From positions 1-57,631 of the forward strand of contig CAMAVB010000011.1 of the NCBI GenBank assembly GCA_945861465.1: a DNA stretch of 57,631 nt, written 5' to 3'. The notes beneath the pieces were generated by a model that had not been told where the DNA came from, searched no databases, and was given only the letters and a program-made list of their open reading frames with translations. Numbering within the stretch: position 1 is the stretch's first letter; every line of letters starts with the position of its first letter. Below, piece by piece: positions 49,255 to 57,062 of this stretch. The DNA is from Candidatus Kuenenia stuttgartensis (GTDB lineage Bacteria; Planctomycetota; Planctomycetia; Planctomycetales; Planctomycetaceae). A program made the position numbers and the translations under genes.

Positions 49255-49292
49255 AAAAGCCGTCACGTACTAACGCAACGGCTTCTCTTTTT
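49255..49292 (+). terminator. Terminator closing the three-gene regulator unit
   Basis: AAGCCGT and ACGGCTT form a 7-bp stem around a 14-nt loop, preceded by an A run and followed by CTCTTTTT. It separates the small regulators from the primase-helicase gene. Confidence 0.75.
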
Positions 49293-49347
49293 CAATTCGC
49301 TTGGCGGCGAATCAACAGCACTCAATGGTCTAAAGTGAATCATACCG

Positions 49348-51993
49348 ATGGTTGAAAAACATTCAATAGTTTCCGCGCTGAGTCTGCGCGGATGCGATCC
49401 ACATCAGGACGGTGAAGGATGGCGTGCAAAGTGTCCCTGCCACGAAGGAACTACAGCAAACAGTCTTGCCATTTCCGCAGATGGGAAGATGTTCTGTCAT
49501 GGATGCCAGGCCAATACGGGCGACATCCTGAAGGAACTTGGTCTGGCTGAAAACTCGTCATCCTACAAGCCGAAGCCAAAAGTGACGATTGACGGAAAAA
49601 CAACCACACTTCACGACAGCGAGGAAGCGGCGATTGATGGCGTGAAGTGGTCTGTCTTTGAGAAACAGAAAGACATTGCACCGCGTCCACCAGACCGAGT
49701 TCACCGATACCACGACAAGGATGGAAACCACATCTTCACGGTTGTCGTCTGGAAGTTCTCGCCTGAAAAGAAAGAGGCTCGGCAGATTCGAAAGCACGAA
49801 GGCGGCTGGATCTGCAAAGCAATGAAGGCGGCGCGTCCACTGTATCATCTGCCGGAGGTGATTGAAGCCAGTAGCGTTGTCGTCTGCGAGGGTGAGAAAA
49901 CTACCGACGCGCTACGGTCAATTGGACTGGTCGCCACAACGCCAAGTCAGGGTGCGATGTCACCGAAGAAAACCGACTGGTCTGTTTTGGCTGACAAGTG
50001 TGTGACGATCACCGTGGATAACGACGACGCTGGACGTGAATTCGGAAAACTGGTGATTGATCTGCTACCCGAATCCGTTGTGTCGGTCAAAGTCGTTGAA
50101 TTGAAAGACGACTGGCCAGAACTTCCAGTCAAAGGCGATGCAGCGGACTGGATAGAACATTTTGCCGACGTCGATCACTCGACGCTTCGCAATCGGTTCA
50201 AGTCGCTACCCGATCACTTCGAGACAATCAACGCGATTGTGCCAAAGAAAAAACGGACGCAGCGAGAATCAAAGGAATCAGAATCCGGACGTCCGGAAAT
50301 CGAATTGACGCTGGATGAGAGAGCGGTCAATGATCTGGTGATTGAGGCGCTCGCCAAGCGTACTGATATTTTTGATCACAACGGAAGTCTGGCGGTTATC
50401 GTCGATGAACATGTTGACGGCGAAGAATCCCGCAAAATTATTCAGCATCTCAGCCTTGCCACACTTCGAGAACTGATCAGCGAGACATGCAAGTTCTACG
50501 TGCTGAAATTGGACAAAGAGACCGGCGAAGAAACCGAGTCGTTTCAGCGCACTCCGAAATGGTGTTACGACGCTGTTTTGGCGCGTGGTACCTGGTCAGG
50601 CATCCGACCGATACGCGGGATCGTCACCAGTCCTGTCTTGCGTGCGGATGGCAGTATTCTCCAGTCTGCTGGCTACGATGCTGACAGCGCCTTGTATGTC
50701 GATCTGACTGAAGTATTCCCGGAGATCACTTCGGCACCGTCAACAGATGATGTCAAGCGAGCTGTGGAGATGCTGTTTGACTTGGTTGCTGACTTTCCTT
50801 TCCGCGATGGTGGAAGCAAGTCTGCATGGCTCGCCAGTCTGTTTACGCCATTGGCGCGGGAAGCGTATCGCGGTTGCACAGGTCCGGTGTTTCTATTCGA
50901 TGCGAACATTCCAGGCAGCGGCAAGTCACTTCTGGCAGATATCAACGCTCTGATTGTGACCGGACGTGAGGCGACGCGACTGACGGCACCGCAGAATGAT
51001 GAGGAAGCCAGAAAGAGAATCACGGCTCTTGTGAGTGATTCCGACCGTATCGTTTTGATTGACAATATCGCTGGTCGTTTCGGCTGCGCGTCACTTGATG
51101 CAGCTTTGACTGGGACAGTATGGAAGGATCGTCGGCTCGGTCACACTGAATTGATTGAGGCACCGCTACGGATGACGTGGTATGCGTCCGGCAATAATGT
51201 GATTCTGGCGGCGGATACTTCCCGGCGAGTCTGCCACATCCGTCTGGAATCGAAGTTGGAAAATCCTGAAGACCGTGAAGGCTTCAAATATCCGGACATC
51301 CGAAAACACGTCCGGCAGAATCGACCAGCACTGTTGACGGCGGCTTTGACGATCCTGCGCGGTTACATCGCTGCCGGACGTCCCGACAAGAAACTCAAGC
51401 CGTGGGGATCGTTTGAGGGCTGGTCTGATTTGGTCCGCGCCACAATCGTCTGGTGTGGCCTGACGGATCCAGGTGAAACCCGGACGGAACTTCGGGCGAC
51501 ATCCGATAGCGAGGCCGGAGCACTCCGCCAGATGCTGATGGCGGTTAACCATGTTGATCAGGATGCACATGGACTGCGAACATCTGACATGCTCAAGATT
51601 GCGACGGGCAAAAGTAAAGACTACGGCACCGACGATGCAGATGTTCTACGTGAAGGAATCGAAGTGTTCTGCGAAAGCAATATCGATCGCGTCAACAATC
51701 GGCGGCTCGGCGTTCGTCTCAGTCACTTCCGGAATCGCGTTGTTGATCAAATGGCGTTTGACTGCACTCTCAAAGGCGGCACGAACTATTGGTTTGTTCA
51801 GTCCCTTGGTGGATCTGGTGGATCTGGTGTATCTCATACGGCCAATCTCAGTGTGTGTAAAAAAACAGATGTTCAGGCAATTCATAGCGATATAGCGCTA
51901 CCGTCATCCGGCGAAAACAGATCCACCACATCCACCACATCCACCACATCCACCAATCCGAACCTCGACTGGCTGGAAGGATCGCACTTATGA
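49348..51993 (+). CDS. Primase-helicase of the element
   Basis: 881 aa. Order: a CHC2-type zinc finger with Cys29, His32, Cys50 and Cys53; a TOPRIM-like primase core with Glu181/Glu183 in VCEGEKT and Asp224/Asp226 in TVDNDDAG; a linker rich in basic residues; and a C-terminal AAA+ helicase with Walker A IPGSGKS (near 521-527), Walker B-like RIVLIDN, sensor SGNN and arginine-finger region DTSRRV. The last 60 residues contain Gly/Ser and Thr/Ser triplet repeats encoded by 9-bp DNA repeats. It should open and prime the element's origin. Bifunctional proteins of this plan are typical of satellites and phages. A 52-aa gene starts within its stop codon. Confidence 0.85.
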   Translation: MVEKHSIVSALSLRGCDPHQDGEGWRAKCPCHEGTTANSLAISADGKMFCHGCQANTGDILKELGLAENSSSYKPKPKVTIDGKTTTLHDSEEAAIDGVKWSVFEKQKDIAPRPPDRVHRYHDKDGNHIFTVVVWKFSPEKKEARQIRKHEGGWICKAMKAARPLYHLPEVIEASSVVVCEGEKTTDALRSIGLVATTPSQGAMSPKKTDWSVLADKCVTITVDNDDAGREFGKLVIDLLPESVVSVKVVELKDDWPELPVKGDAADWIEHFADVDHSTLRNRFKSLPDHFETINAIVPKKKRTQRESKESESGRPEIELTLDERAVNDLVIEALAKRTDIFDHNGSLAVIVDEHVDGEESRKIIQHLSLATLRELISETCKFYVLKLDKETGEETESFQRTPKWCYDAVLARGTWSGIRPIRGIVTSPVLRADGSILQSAGYDADSALYVDLTEVFPEITSAPSTDDVKRAVEMLFDLVADFPFRDGGSKSAWLASLFTPLAREAYRGCTGPVFLFDANIPGSGKSLLADINALIVTGREATRLTAPQNDEEARKRITALVSDSDRIVLIDNIAGRFGCASLDAALTGTVWKDRRLGHTELIEAPLRMTWYASGNNVILAADTSRRVCHIRLESKLENPEDREGFKYPDIRKHVRQNRPALLTAALTILRGYIAAGRPDKKLKPWGSFEGWSDLVRATIVWCGLTDPGETRTELRATSDSEAGALRQMLMAVNHVDQDAHGLRTSDMLKIATGKSKDYGTDDADVLREGIEVFCESNIDRVNNRRLGVRLSHFRNRVVDQMAFDCTLKGGTNYWFVQSLGGSGGSGVSHTANLSVCKKTDVQAIHSDIALPSSGENRSTTSTTSTTSTNPNLDWLEGSHL
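51808..51955. repeat. 9-bp iteron-like repeats in the 3' end of the primase gene
   Basis: GGATCTGGT-type units at 51808-51829 and ATCCACCAC three and a half times at 51921-51955. The two clusters share the inverted heptamer GGTGGAT/ATCCACC and flank about 90 bp. They encode GGSGGSG and TTSTTSTTST in the protein. Repeats of this size next to the replication gene are a plausible origin. Confidence 0.6.
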
Positions 51994-52148
51994 AACCAAC
52001 CGCAACATTTGGCGTGTTCGCATACCCGACGAATCGCGACATGTGCCGTGGGTGCTTTCTTGGCGCTCGGTACGCGGTGACGTTCCTGAGATGCCAGCCG
52101 AACAACTGGAAGCAAACCCGACCGGCTTTCGATGCGAGGAACAACTAA
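51990..52148 (+). CDS. Small 52-aa element protein
   Basis: ATG at 51990 overlaps the primase stop as ATGA, and its TAA at 52146-52148 overlaps the next ATG as TAATG. The frame reads MKPTATFGVFAYPTNRDMCRG and continues to DARNN. A Cys-rich spot (MCRGCFLG) could bind metal. No family is recognised. Exact overlap at both ends is the argument that it is a real gene despite its length. Confidence 0.6.
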   Translation: MKPTATFGVFAYPTNRDMCRGCFLGARYAVTFLRCQPNNWKQTRPAFDARNN

Positions 52149-52405
52149 TGCCGACCAAACTTCTCGACGTTCATCAGGTGGCGGAGCTGCTGAACATCAG
52201 CAAGCGAACCGCAGAGTATTGGCAGGCATCCGGGCGGCTTCCGGGGTTCGTGCGAGTCTACGGCCATCGTCGGTGGCGTAGCGATGCGATTGAAGCGTGG
52301 TTTGCTGCCGGGTGTCCAGAATTAAGACTTGGGTGTGCAGATCAACGCAATCCGGACAAGCCGATATCGACCGGCGAAAACAATCAGAGAGAATCAGAAA
52401 CATGA
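52148..52405 (+). CDS. Excisionase/MerR-type helix-turn-helix protein
   Basis: 85 aa from the ATG at 52148. LLDVHQVAELLNISKRTAEYWQASGRLPGFVRVYGHRRWRSDAIEAWFAAG is the helix_turn_helix_17/AlpA pattern: winged helix with the typical 'RW..DAIEAW' end. Such small proteins act as recombination directionality factors or early activators of integrated elements. Its start shares one base with the preceding stop and its stop overlaps the next start as ATGA. The C-terminal tail is polar and probably disordered. Confidence 0.8.
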   Translation: MPTKLLDVHQVAELLNISKRTAEYWQASGRLPGFVRVYGHRRWRSDAIEAWFAAGCPELRLGCADQRNPDKPISTGENNQRESET

Positions 52406-52596
52406 TCACGCAAGCTATCAATCTTGACGACCCGCAGACCCGCCAATTTGTTGGCGAGTACCTGGACGCTCGGCGCGATGGGCTGCTGAAAGACTGGACG
52501 CCAGGCGAATACGTTCGGCAGCGTCAACGTGATGAAGAGAACAAACAACTCGGCGGATTGTCTGCCGATGATGATGACGACACTTTGGAGAACTGA
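52402..52596 (+). CDS. Small acidic element protein, unknown
   Basis: 64 aa starting at an ATGA overlap. It begins MITQAINLDDPQTRQFVGEYL and ends in a highly acidic stretch (SADDDDDTLEN), with a basic middle (RQRQRDEENKQ). One long helix is likely. No family recognised. Its stop is 2 bp before the next start. Confidence 0.6.
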   Translation: MITQAINLDDPQTRQFVGEYLDARRDGLLKDWTPGEYVRQRQRDEENKQLGGLSADDDDDTLEN

Positions 52597-52598
52597 AA

Positions 52599-53315
52599 AT
52601 GCCGGTACTGACTGAGGCTGAATTGGAAAAAGAAAAACAGGCGACACATCGGAAACGTCGTGCCGCATTGCAGGCTCGCCTGAAGAATCGAGACGAAGCA
52701 AAAAAGCGATTGGATCGCGCAGGTGAAGAATTGAAGATGGCTCAAAGTCTGGTCGCCGCGCACACACGAACACCGGGCTACGTCCGGGCGTTTGAGGCGG
52801 CGTTTGCCGAGGTGGCGAAAGCCTACAACGACATCAACAACGAGATTCCGAACGAACTTCGGAACACGTGCCAGGATCCAGCCCTACGCGATGAATTCGA
52901 AGAGCGCGGCGAATCTCGGCGACAGATGATTCGTGAGATTCAGTCAGCGCGTGAGGCGGTTAAGCGTGAAGATCAGAATTTGGCGTCTGTCGTTTCGAGT
53001 ATCAGTCAGCAACGAGGCGAACCCGCACGCTTACAGCCTGGCGAGCAATTGCCCTGGGCAACGAGTCTTGTCGGTCGCGTACTCGGTGCAATGTCCGGCA
53101 ACGACTCACCGACATGGGCTATCTGTGGCGAAGATATCGCGTTCCATCCAAGCGTGAACAAGTCAAATGTTGAGCACTACGCGCGAGTCTGGCGGGAAGC
53201 GAACAAGGATGTCCGACTTTCAAAACGTACGCTCGCTGATGTTGAGCGGCGGCTGGCAGAAGTCGAATCGGATTTTTCTGAAATCAAGCAACGCATGACT
53301 GCGAGTGTAGTGTGA
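52599..53315 (+). CDS. Coiled-coil element protein, unknown
   Basis: 238 aa. Residues 5-60 and 110-140 and 205-235 have heptad-like patterns of Glu/Lys/Arg and Leu/Ala (ELEKEKQATHRKRRAALQARLKNRDEAKKRL), so a long coiled coil is probable; the middle (PGEQLPWATSLVGRVLGAMSGN) is less helical. Such proteins act as scaffolds or regulators in phages but nothing here says which. It is fused tightly to the neighbours: its TGA overlaps the next ATG by one base. Confidence 0.6.
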   Translation: MPVLTEAELEKEKQATHRKRRAALQARLKNRDEAKKRLDRAGEELKMAQSLVAAHTRTPGYVRAFEAAFAEVAKAYNDINNEIPNELRNTCQDPALRDEFEERGESRRQMIREIQSAREAVKREDQNLASVVSSISQQRGEPARLQPGEQLPWATSLVGRVLGAMSGNDSPTWAICGEDIAFHPSVNKSNVEHYARVWREANKDVRLSKRTLADVERRLAEVESDFSEIKQRMTASVV

Positions 53316-53656
53316 TGCCTGGAGGACCGTTCATTTCGCCAGGCGATTTAGTTTCTGATTCAAATTTTTTGGAGAATGTTTCGATGAGTTCAAGCACATT
53401 GGATGCACAGTTCCGGGCTGAGTTTAAGGCGGCAGAATACAACATGAGTGAGGCGGAATTCGTTTCGCTCCGCAGAGCTGAAATGGGGCTCGAACCCTTC
53501 ATTCCTGCCAAGACAACGGGCGATCCTGAAATCGTTATCGGGACGGACGATGTTCCTTATCAACGTGAGTACGAAGCTGGCAGTTTCAGCATGACGCTGA
53601 ATCAGTATGTGAGCCTGCGACGTGCCGAGGATGGCAAGGAAGCTTTCCTTCCGTGA
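53315..53656 (+). CDS. Small element protein with two 30-residue repeats
   Basis: 113 aa from the ATG at 53315; an ATG at 53384 with GGAG 9 nt upstream would give 90 aa and is an equal choice. The end is a duplication: EYNMSEAEFVSLRRAEMGLEPFIP and SFSMTLNQYVSLRRAEDGKEAFLP align over about 30 residues with a shared VSLRRAE core. No membrane helix or signal. The repeat type is not one I know. It closes the run of overlapping genes that began with the primase. Confidence 0.6.
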   Translation: MPGGPFISPGDLVSDSNFLENVSMSSSTLDAQFRAEFKAAEYNMSEAEFVSLRRAEMGLEPFIPAKTTGDPEIVIGTDDVPYQREYEAGSFSMTLNQYVSLRRAEDGKEAFLP

Positions 53657-53980
53657 TGAGCTAAACGGCGGTACTGCAATGATGCGGCGCTGTGTCGCAG
53701 TTCGCTTCTGTCACCTGAAATGGTGGCCCTTTACGGCGGTGCAAACCCGCTACCCGCGTGAGGCAACGGCGCGACTTCGGTCAGTAGCGCGGGCTTGTTT
53801 TTGTGCGGAAAACGCTGGTGTTTTTCGTTTGGGACGGCGTGAAAACATTGGTGTTTTTGACCCTAGGGGGGGGTGTTAGGTACTTTCCCGGTCCCCGGAC
53901 GGGGCGCGCAGAGGACGTTTCGTACGAAATTCGTCTAAAGGATTTTTTGGGACCGACATACTACCTCGAAAGGAAAAAAA
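53657..53980. other. 324-bp gap in the element with no supported gene
   Basis: Open frames exist but have poor codon use. A weak hairpin (CCCGCG with CGCGGG, near 53752-53795) followed by CTTGTTTTT could be a terminator for the upstream run. A G run (CCTAGGGGGGGG) lies near 53862-53875. A very good ribosome binding site (AAAGGA, then an A run) ends the gap. Confidence 0.45.
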
Positions 53981-54346
53981 ATGAGCACCGTAGCAACGGA
54001 CACGAACGGACGCCTGCCTGATGGAACATTCGGGCCGGGCAACAGAGCAGCCAGCGGCCACAAGCGGCGGCAACGCATGGCGGAACTGCGAGCGGCATTC
54101 GTCCAGGCGGTCACCCCGGAGGCCGTTCAGGAAATTGTGGCGACACTTGTACGCCAGGCTAAAGACGGTTGTCCGCAATCCGCAAAGTTGGTTCTCGATC
54201 GTGCCTTGGGAAAGGTGACGGTATTGGATTCTGAAGACCCGCCACCAGATGAGCAACGAACGCTCACTGTGGCCGAACTTGGTCCGATCACTCCGGAAAA
54301 CATTGAACAGCATCGCGCGGCAAGGCTCGCTGCGCTGAGTCGATAG
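53981..54346 (+). CDS. DUF5681-like small protein, possibly terminase-small-like
   Basis: 121 aa. GRLPDGTFGPGNRAASGHKRRQRMAELRAAFVQAVT is a pattern shared with DUF5681 and related phage-borne proteins: a 'GxF.xGN' loop followed by a basic helix. The middle (VQEIVATLVRQAKDGCPQSAKLVLDRALGKV) is helical. These proteins often lie next to terminase large subunits; none is found here. The ribosome binding site (AAAGGAAAAAAA) is the strongest in the element. Function is open. Confidence 0.65.
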   Translation: MSTVATDTNGRLPDGTFGPGNRAASGHKRRQRMAELRAAFVQAVTPEAVQEIVATLVRQAKDGCPQSAKLVLDRALGKVTVLDSEDPPPDEQRTLTVAELGPITPENIEQHRAARLAALSR

Positions 54347-54357
54347 GAATCCCGACG

Positions 54358-54447
54358 ATGATACGACTGGTTTTCACGAAGAATGCGGCGGTCGATGCTG
54401 TCTGGCATACGATGCTGGCGGCGGCGGTGGCGTTGTTGTTCGGTTGA
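54358..54447 (+). CDS. Possible 29-codon membrane peptide
   Basis: ATG at 54358 reads MIRLVFTKNAAVDAVWHTML and ends AAAVALLFG before TGA. The hydrophobic second half could sit in a membrane. There is no clear ribosome binding site. It lies between the DUF5681-like gene and the pentapeptide-repeat gene. Confidence 0.25.
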   Translation: MIRLVFTKNAAVDAVWHTMLAAAVALLFG

Positions 54448-54533
54448 TCATTCCGCTACACTCGGAGTCAGACACCATCGCCACAATCGACCGGTGGTGG
54501 TAGCAGACTGCTTGTTAAAGAAAGGCGAGGCAC

Positions 54534-55748
54534 ATGGCGAACCCGGAACATGTTCAGATTGTGCGGCAGGGCGCTGCGGCAATCGAAGAGTTTCTGGAGA
54601 AGTACCCGGACGTCCGTTTTGACCTGACCGGTGCCAGCCTGATGGGTGCCGGCTCGCGTGGTGCCAACCTGAGAGATGCCAACCTGACCGGTGCCAACCT
54701 GTACGGTGCCGACCTGAGCCATGCCAACCTGATCGGTGCCAACCTGAGAGATGCCAACCTGACCGGTGCCAACCTGATCGGTGCCAACCTGAGGGATGCC
54801 AAGCTGAGCGGTGCCGACCTGAGTTTCGCCAGCCTGAGCCTCGCCGACCTGAGCGGTGCCGACCTGAGTTTCGCCAACCTGAGCGGTGCCGACCTGAGTT
54901 TCGCCAACCTGAGCCTCGCCGACCTGAGCGGTGCCGACCTGTTCCGTGCCGACCTCAACGGTGCCAACCTTAACGCTGCCACCCTCAACGGTGCCGACTT
55001 GTCAGGTACCAGAGTTCGTTCAACAGTAGTATTTGAAGGAGTTACGTGCTACCAAACCAGGGTCGATCGTTCAACTGCAGAATACATGCGAGACCACTTA
55101 ACGCATGGGCAAATGATGGATCTCATAATCGCCGATGATTTGGCCACGCTTCGAGGAGAGTTTAGCGGACTTTGGGGTGCGATTCACTTGATTAGCATTC
55201 TCGTGTTTTTATTGCCCTATGCGTGGTTTTTGGTCCAGCAATCATTGGCATCAAGAGTCCGTGACAACACAGAATCTGCAATCTACTCAATTGAAGCGTG
55301 GGCAAAGAGTCAATCGGATCACATCACGATAGTGTCTTCTGAATCATTCAAGACAGCTGTCGAAAGTAAGATTCAGCAAACTGCAAAGGAATGGCGAGAA
55401 CAATTGAAACTCGAACAGCCGCAAGAGATTTCAATCCTTGCCGCTTTGTTTCGTTATATTTGGAATGGGGGCAATCGATGGCGTGAGGGGTACTATTTCA
55501 ACGGATCGTCGTTTGTTCCGTTTGTGTGTGTCGCCCTTTACAACGCGCTTCGACTGACATTGATGATCAAAACAATAAAGTTGGAGACACTTGAGTCGGT
55601 TCGAAAATTACCGGTGGTTTTCAGTATGGGTACTGGATGGAAAAGTTGGCGAGCGGTCTACAAGTTGAATCAGATCGGCTACTGGGTGGCTCTTGGGTTG
55701 ATTCTGAAGAGCACAGTGTATTTTCTGAGCACATCCATTCAACTCTGA
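54534..55748 (+). CDS. Pentapeptide-repeat protein with three membrane helices
   Basis: 404 aa. Residues 29-160 are about 26 uninterrupted A(N/D)LxG pentapeptides that should form one right-handed quadrilateral beta-helix. Then follow a soluble stretch and hydrophobic segments at 214-234, 327-345 and 382-402, with a helical, charged part (243-300) between the first two. The repeat DNA is nearly uniform (GGTGCCAACCTGA and GGTGCCGACCTGA units), pointing to recent expansion. Pentapeptide proteins can mimic DNA or act as scaffolds; with membrane helices, a membrane-acting effector or a receptor-like role is possible. It stands apart from the replication genes, so cargo is likely. Confidence 0.85.
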   Translation: MANPEHVQIVRQGAAAIEEFLEKYPDVRFDLTGASLMGAGSRGANLRDANLTGANLYGADLSHANLIGANLRDANLTGANLIGANLRDAKLSGADLSFASLSLADLSGADLSFANLSGADLSFANLSLADLSGADLFRADLNGANLNAATLNGADLSGTRVRSTVVFEGVTCYQTRVDRSTAEYMRDHLTHGQMMDLIIADDLATLRGEFSGLWGAIHLISILVFLLPYAWFLVQQSLASRVRDNTESAIYSIEAWAKSQSDHITIVSSESFKTAVESKIQQTAKEWREQLKLEQPQEISILAALFRYIWNGGNRWREGYYFNGSSFVPFVCVALYNALRLTLMIKTIKLETLESVRKLPVVFSMGTGWKSWRAVYKLNQIGYWVALGLILKSTVYFLSTSIQL

Positions 55749-55792
55749 TCAATTACAGCAAGTGGTCGCGGGGATGCTGTGGCTAGCGATGG

Positions 55793-55829
55793 CAGCGGGT
55801 TGATTGAGTTCTGCCGACAGCGATGGCAA
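55793..55829. repeat. 37-bp direct repeat flanking the two-gene cassette, left copy
   Basis: Begins CAGCGGGTTGATTGAGTTC, identical over 19 bases to the right copy at 56916, then diverges in the middle and matches again at GCGATGGCA. It lies 11 bp before the small membrane gene. Confidence 0.7.
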
Positions 55830-55839
55830 AATCCCTCGC

Positions 55840-56001
55840 ATGAATCCGTATGCTCCGCCAACAACGCCACCAGAACCCCGAAAGGCACGTAGGCCGTTGA
55901 CGCCTGCAATGTGGGCGTTGATAGTGTGTCGGGGTGCTGTTGCTGCTGCGATTGCTTGGAGTCACATGAACAATCTCGCCAACATGAAATGTCCAACATG
56001 A
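55840..56001 (+). CDS. Small single-pass membrane protein
   Basis: 53 aa from the ATG at 55840. A proline-rich, polar start (MNPYAPPTTPPEPRKARRP) leads to one hydrophobic segment (MWALIVCRGAVAAAIAWSHM) and a short tail. The last codons overlap the next start as ATGA at 55998-56001, so translation is coupled to the zinc-ribbon gene. No family recognised; a membrane partner for that gene is likely. Confidence 0.55.
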   Translation: MNPYAPPTTPPEPRKARRPLTPAMWALIVCRGAVAAAIAWSHMNNLANMKCPT

Positions 56002-56909
56002 CTTCCCGAATCGTAGTGACGTGTCCACATTGCAATGGGAAACTCTCGACTGCGCGAGCGAACGCGGGCAAGCGTTTGCGATGTCCAAAATGCCAATCGA
56101 GTGTTCACGTGCCGGACGTTGAAAACGAAGTTGTTCCACCGCCACAAGGAACGACGATTGCGGAAGTAGTCGATGCCCAAAAAATCCCGACCACGACTTT
56201 CGTATGCGACAGTGAGCCTGAACGATTGCCTCAAATCCGACCATCAACTGGAAACACAAGCCGGCATCGGGCCAGGAATAATAATCGCCTCGGGTATCTG
56301 TTCGGCGGATGCATTGTTACTGGATGCATGATCGTGATGATCGTGTTTAACAGGAGCCGATCACAGAGTGACCCCCGTGTGGAGCAACTCCGCAGCGATT
56401 TTGCGGCCACGGGGCAGATTGTTTCTGACGGTGAACTAAAGGAACTGATCAGGCAAACGGAAGAAAGGCACGGCGTAGCCACCCATGACCAACGTGGATA
56501 TCCGCTGTACGAATTACTTCCGTGGGAGAAAGCAGAGCAACCTTGGTCGTGGAACCAAACCAACCGACCGTTTGTCGTGAGGCCGGCAACGATTACCGAA
56601 TCTCATATTAAGACCGCTCCCGGAGTCGAACACCGCTACGTTGACGTTGAATACACGAACACATCGGACCCAGCCATAGTAGAAGCTGCTGCCACCGAAG
56701 TCTGGCGACACTTTGCCAAAGAGATCAACGAACGACATCCGCAGGCGGAGTACAAAATGGTGTCTGTGTATATTTATGTTGACGATCAGGAAAAAATGGA
56801 GAACCCGGTCGGGCGTGTGTGGAACCACGCTTCTGCGAAGTTGCCAGACCAGCCAGAAACCGAATGGTTCTACAATAAATCCCGACTCATATTTGAGCCG
56901 ACGAAATGA
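55998..56909 (+). CDS. Zinc-ribbon membrane protein, unknown
   Basis: 303 aa from the ATG at 55998, chosen for its ATGA overlap; ATG 55989 is nearby. It opens with a four-Cys zinc ribbon (Cys9, Cys12, Cys29, Cys32; VVTCPHCNGKL and RLRCPKCQ), then a polar linker, one membrane helix at about 98-117, and a 185-residue domain outside or inside the cell, ending in VEYTNTSDPAIVEAAATEVW and a YIYVDDQEKM strand. The ribbon is of the MJ0042 type often seen in planctomycetes. The distal domain is not recognised. Together with the small membrane gene it forms a cassette between two copies of the 37-bp repeat. Confidence 0.65.
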   Translation: MTSRIVVTCPHCNGKLSTARANAGKRLRCPKCQSSVHVPDVENEVVPPPQGTTIAEVVDAQKIPTTTFVCDSEPERLPQIRPSTGNTSRHRARNNNRLGYLFGGCIVTGCMIVMIVFNRSRSQSDPRVEQLRSDFAATGQIVSDGELKELIRQTEERHGVATHDQRGYPLYELLPWEKAEQPWSWNQTNRPFVVRPATITESHIKTAPGVEHRYVDVEYTNTSDPAIVEAAATEVWRHFAKEINERHPQAEYKMVSVYIYVDDQEKMENPVGRVWNHASAKLPDQPETEWFYNKSRLIFEPTK

Positions 56910-56915
56910 TGCTCG

Positions 56916-56952
56916 CAGCGGGTTGATTGAGTTCCGTTGTCGGCGATGGCAT
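56916..56952. repeat. 37-bp direct repeat flanking the two-gene cassette, right copy
   Basis: CAGCGGGTTGATTGAGTTC, then CGTTGTCGGCGATGGCA. It sits 7 bp after the zinc-ribbon stop codon, mirroring the left copy 11 bp before the small gene. Confidence 0.7.
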
Positions 56953-57062
56953 ACTGTGTTCTGCGGGATAGGCCGGGAGTAATTGCCCTGGCCGACAAGC
57001 TGGTTCGCACAATCAGTTTCCCGACTTTCATTTGTGCGGTCACTTAGTGCGGAGTGAATTCA

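Noticed and set aside
54554-54988. 144-codon minus-strand frame rich in Arg-Leu-Ala opposite the pentapeptide repeats
   Set aside because: It is the mirror of the uniform GGTGCCAACCTGA DNA units; the plus-strand frame has clear domain logic and a ribosome binding site.
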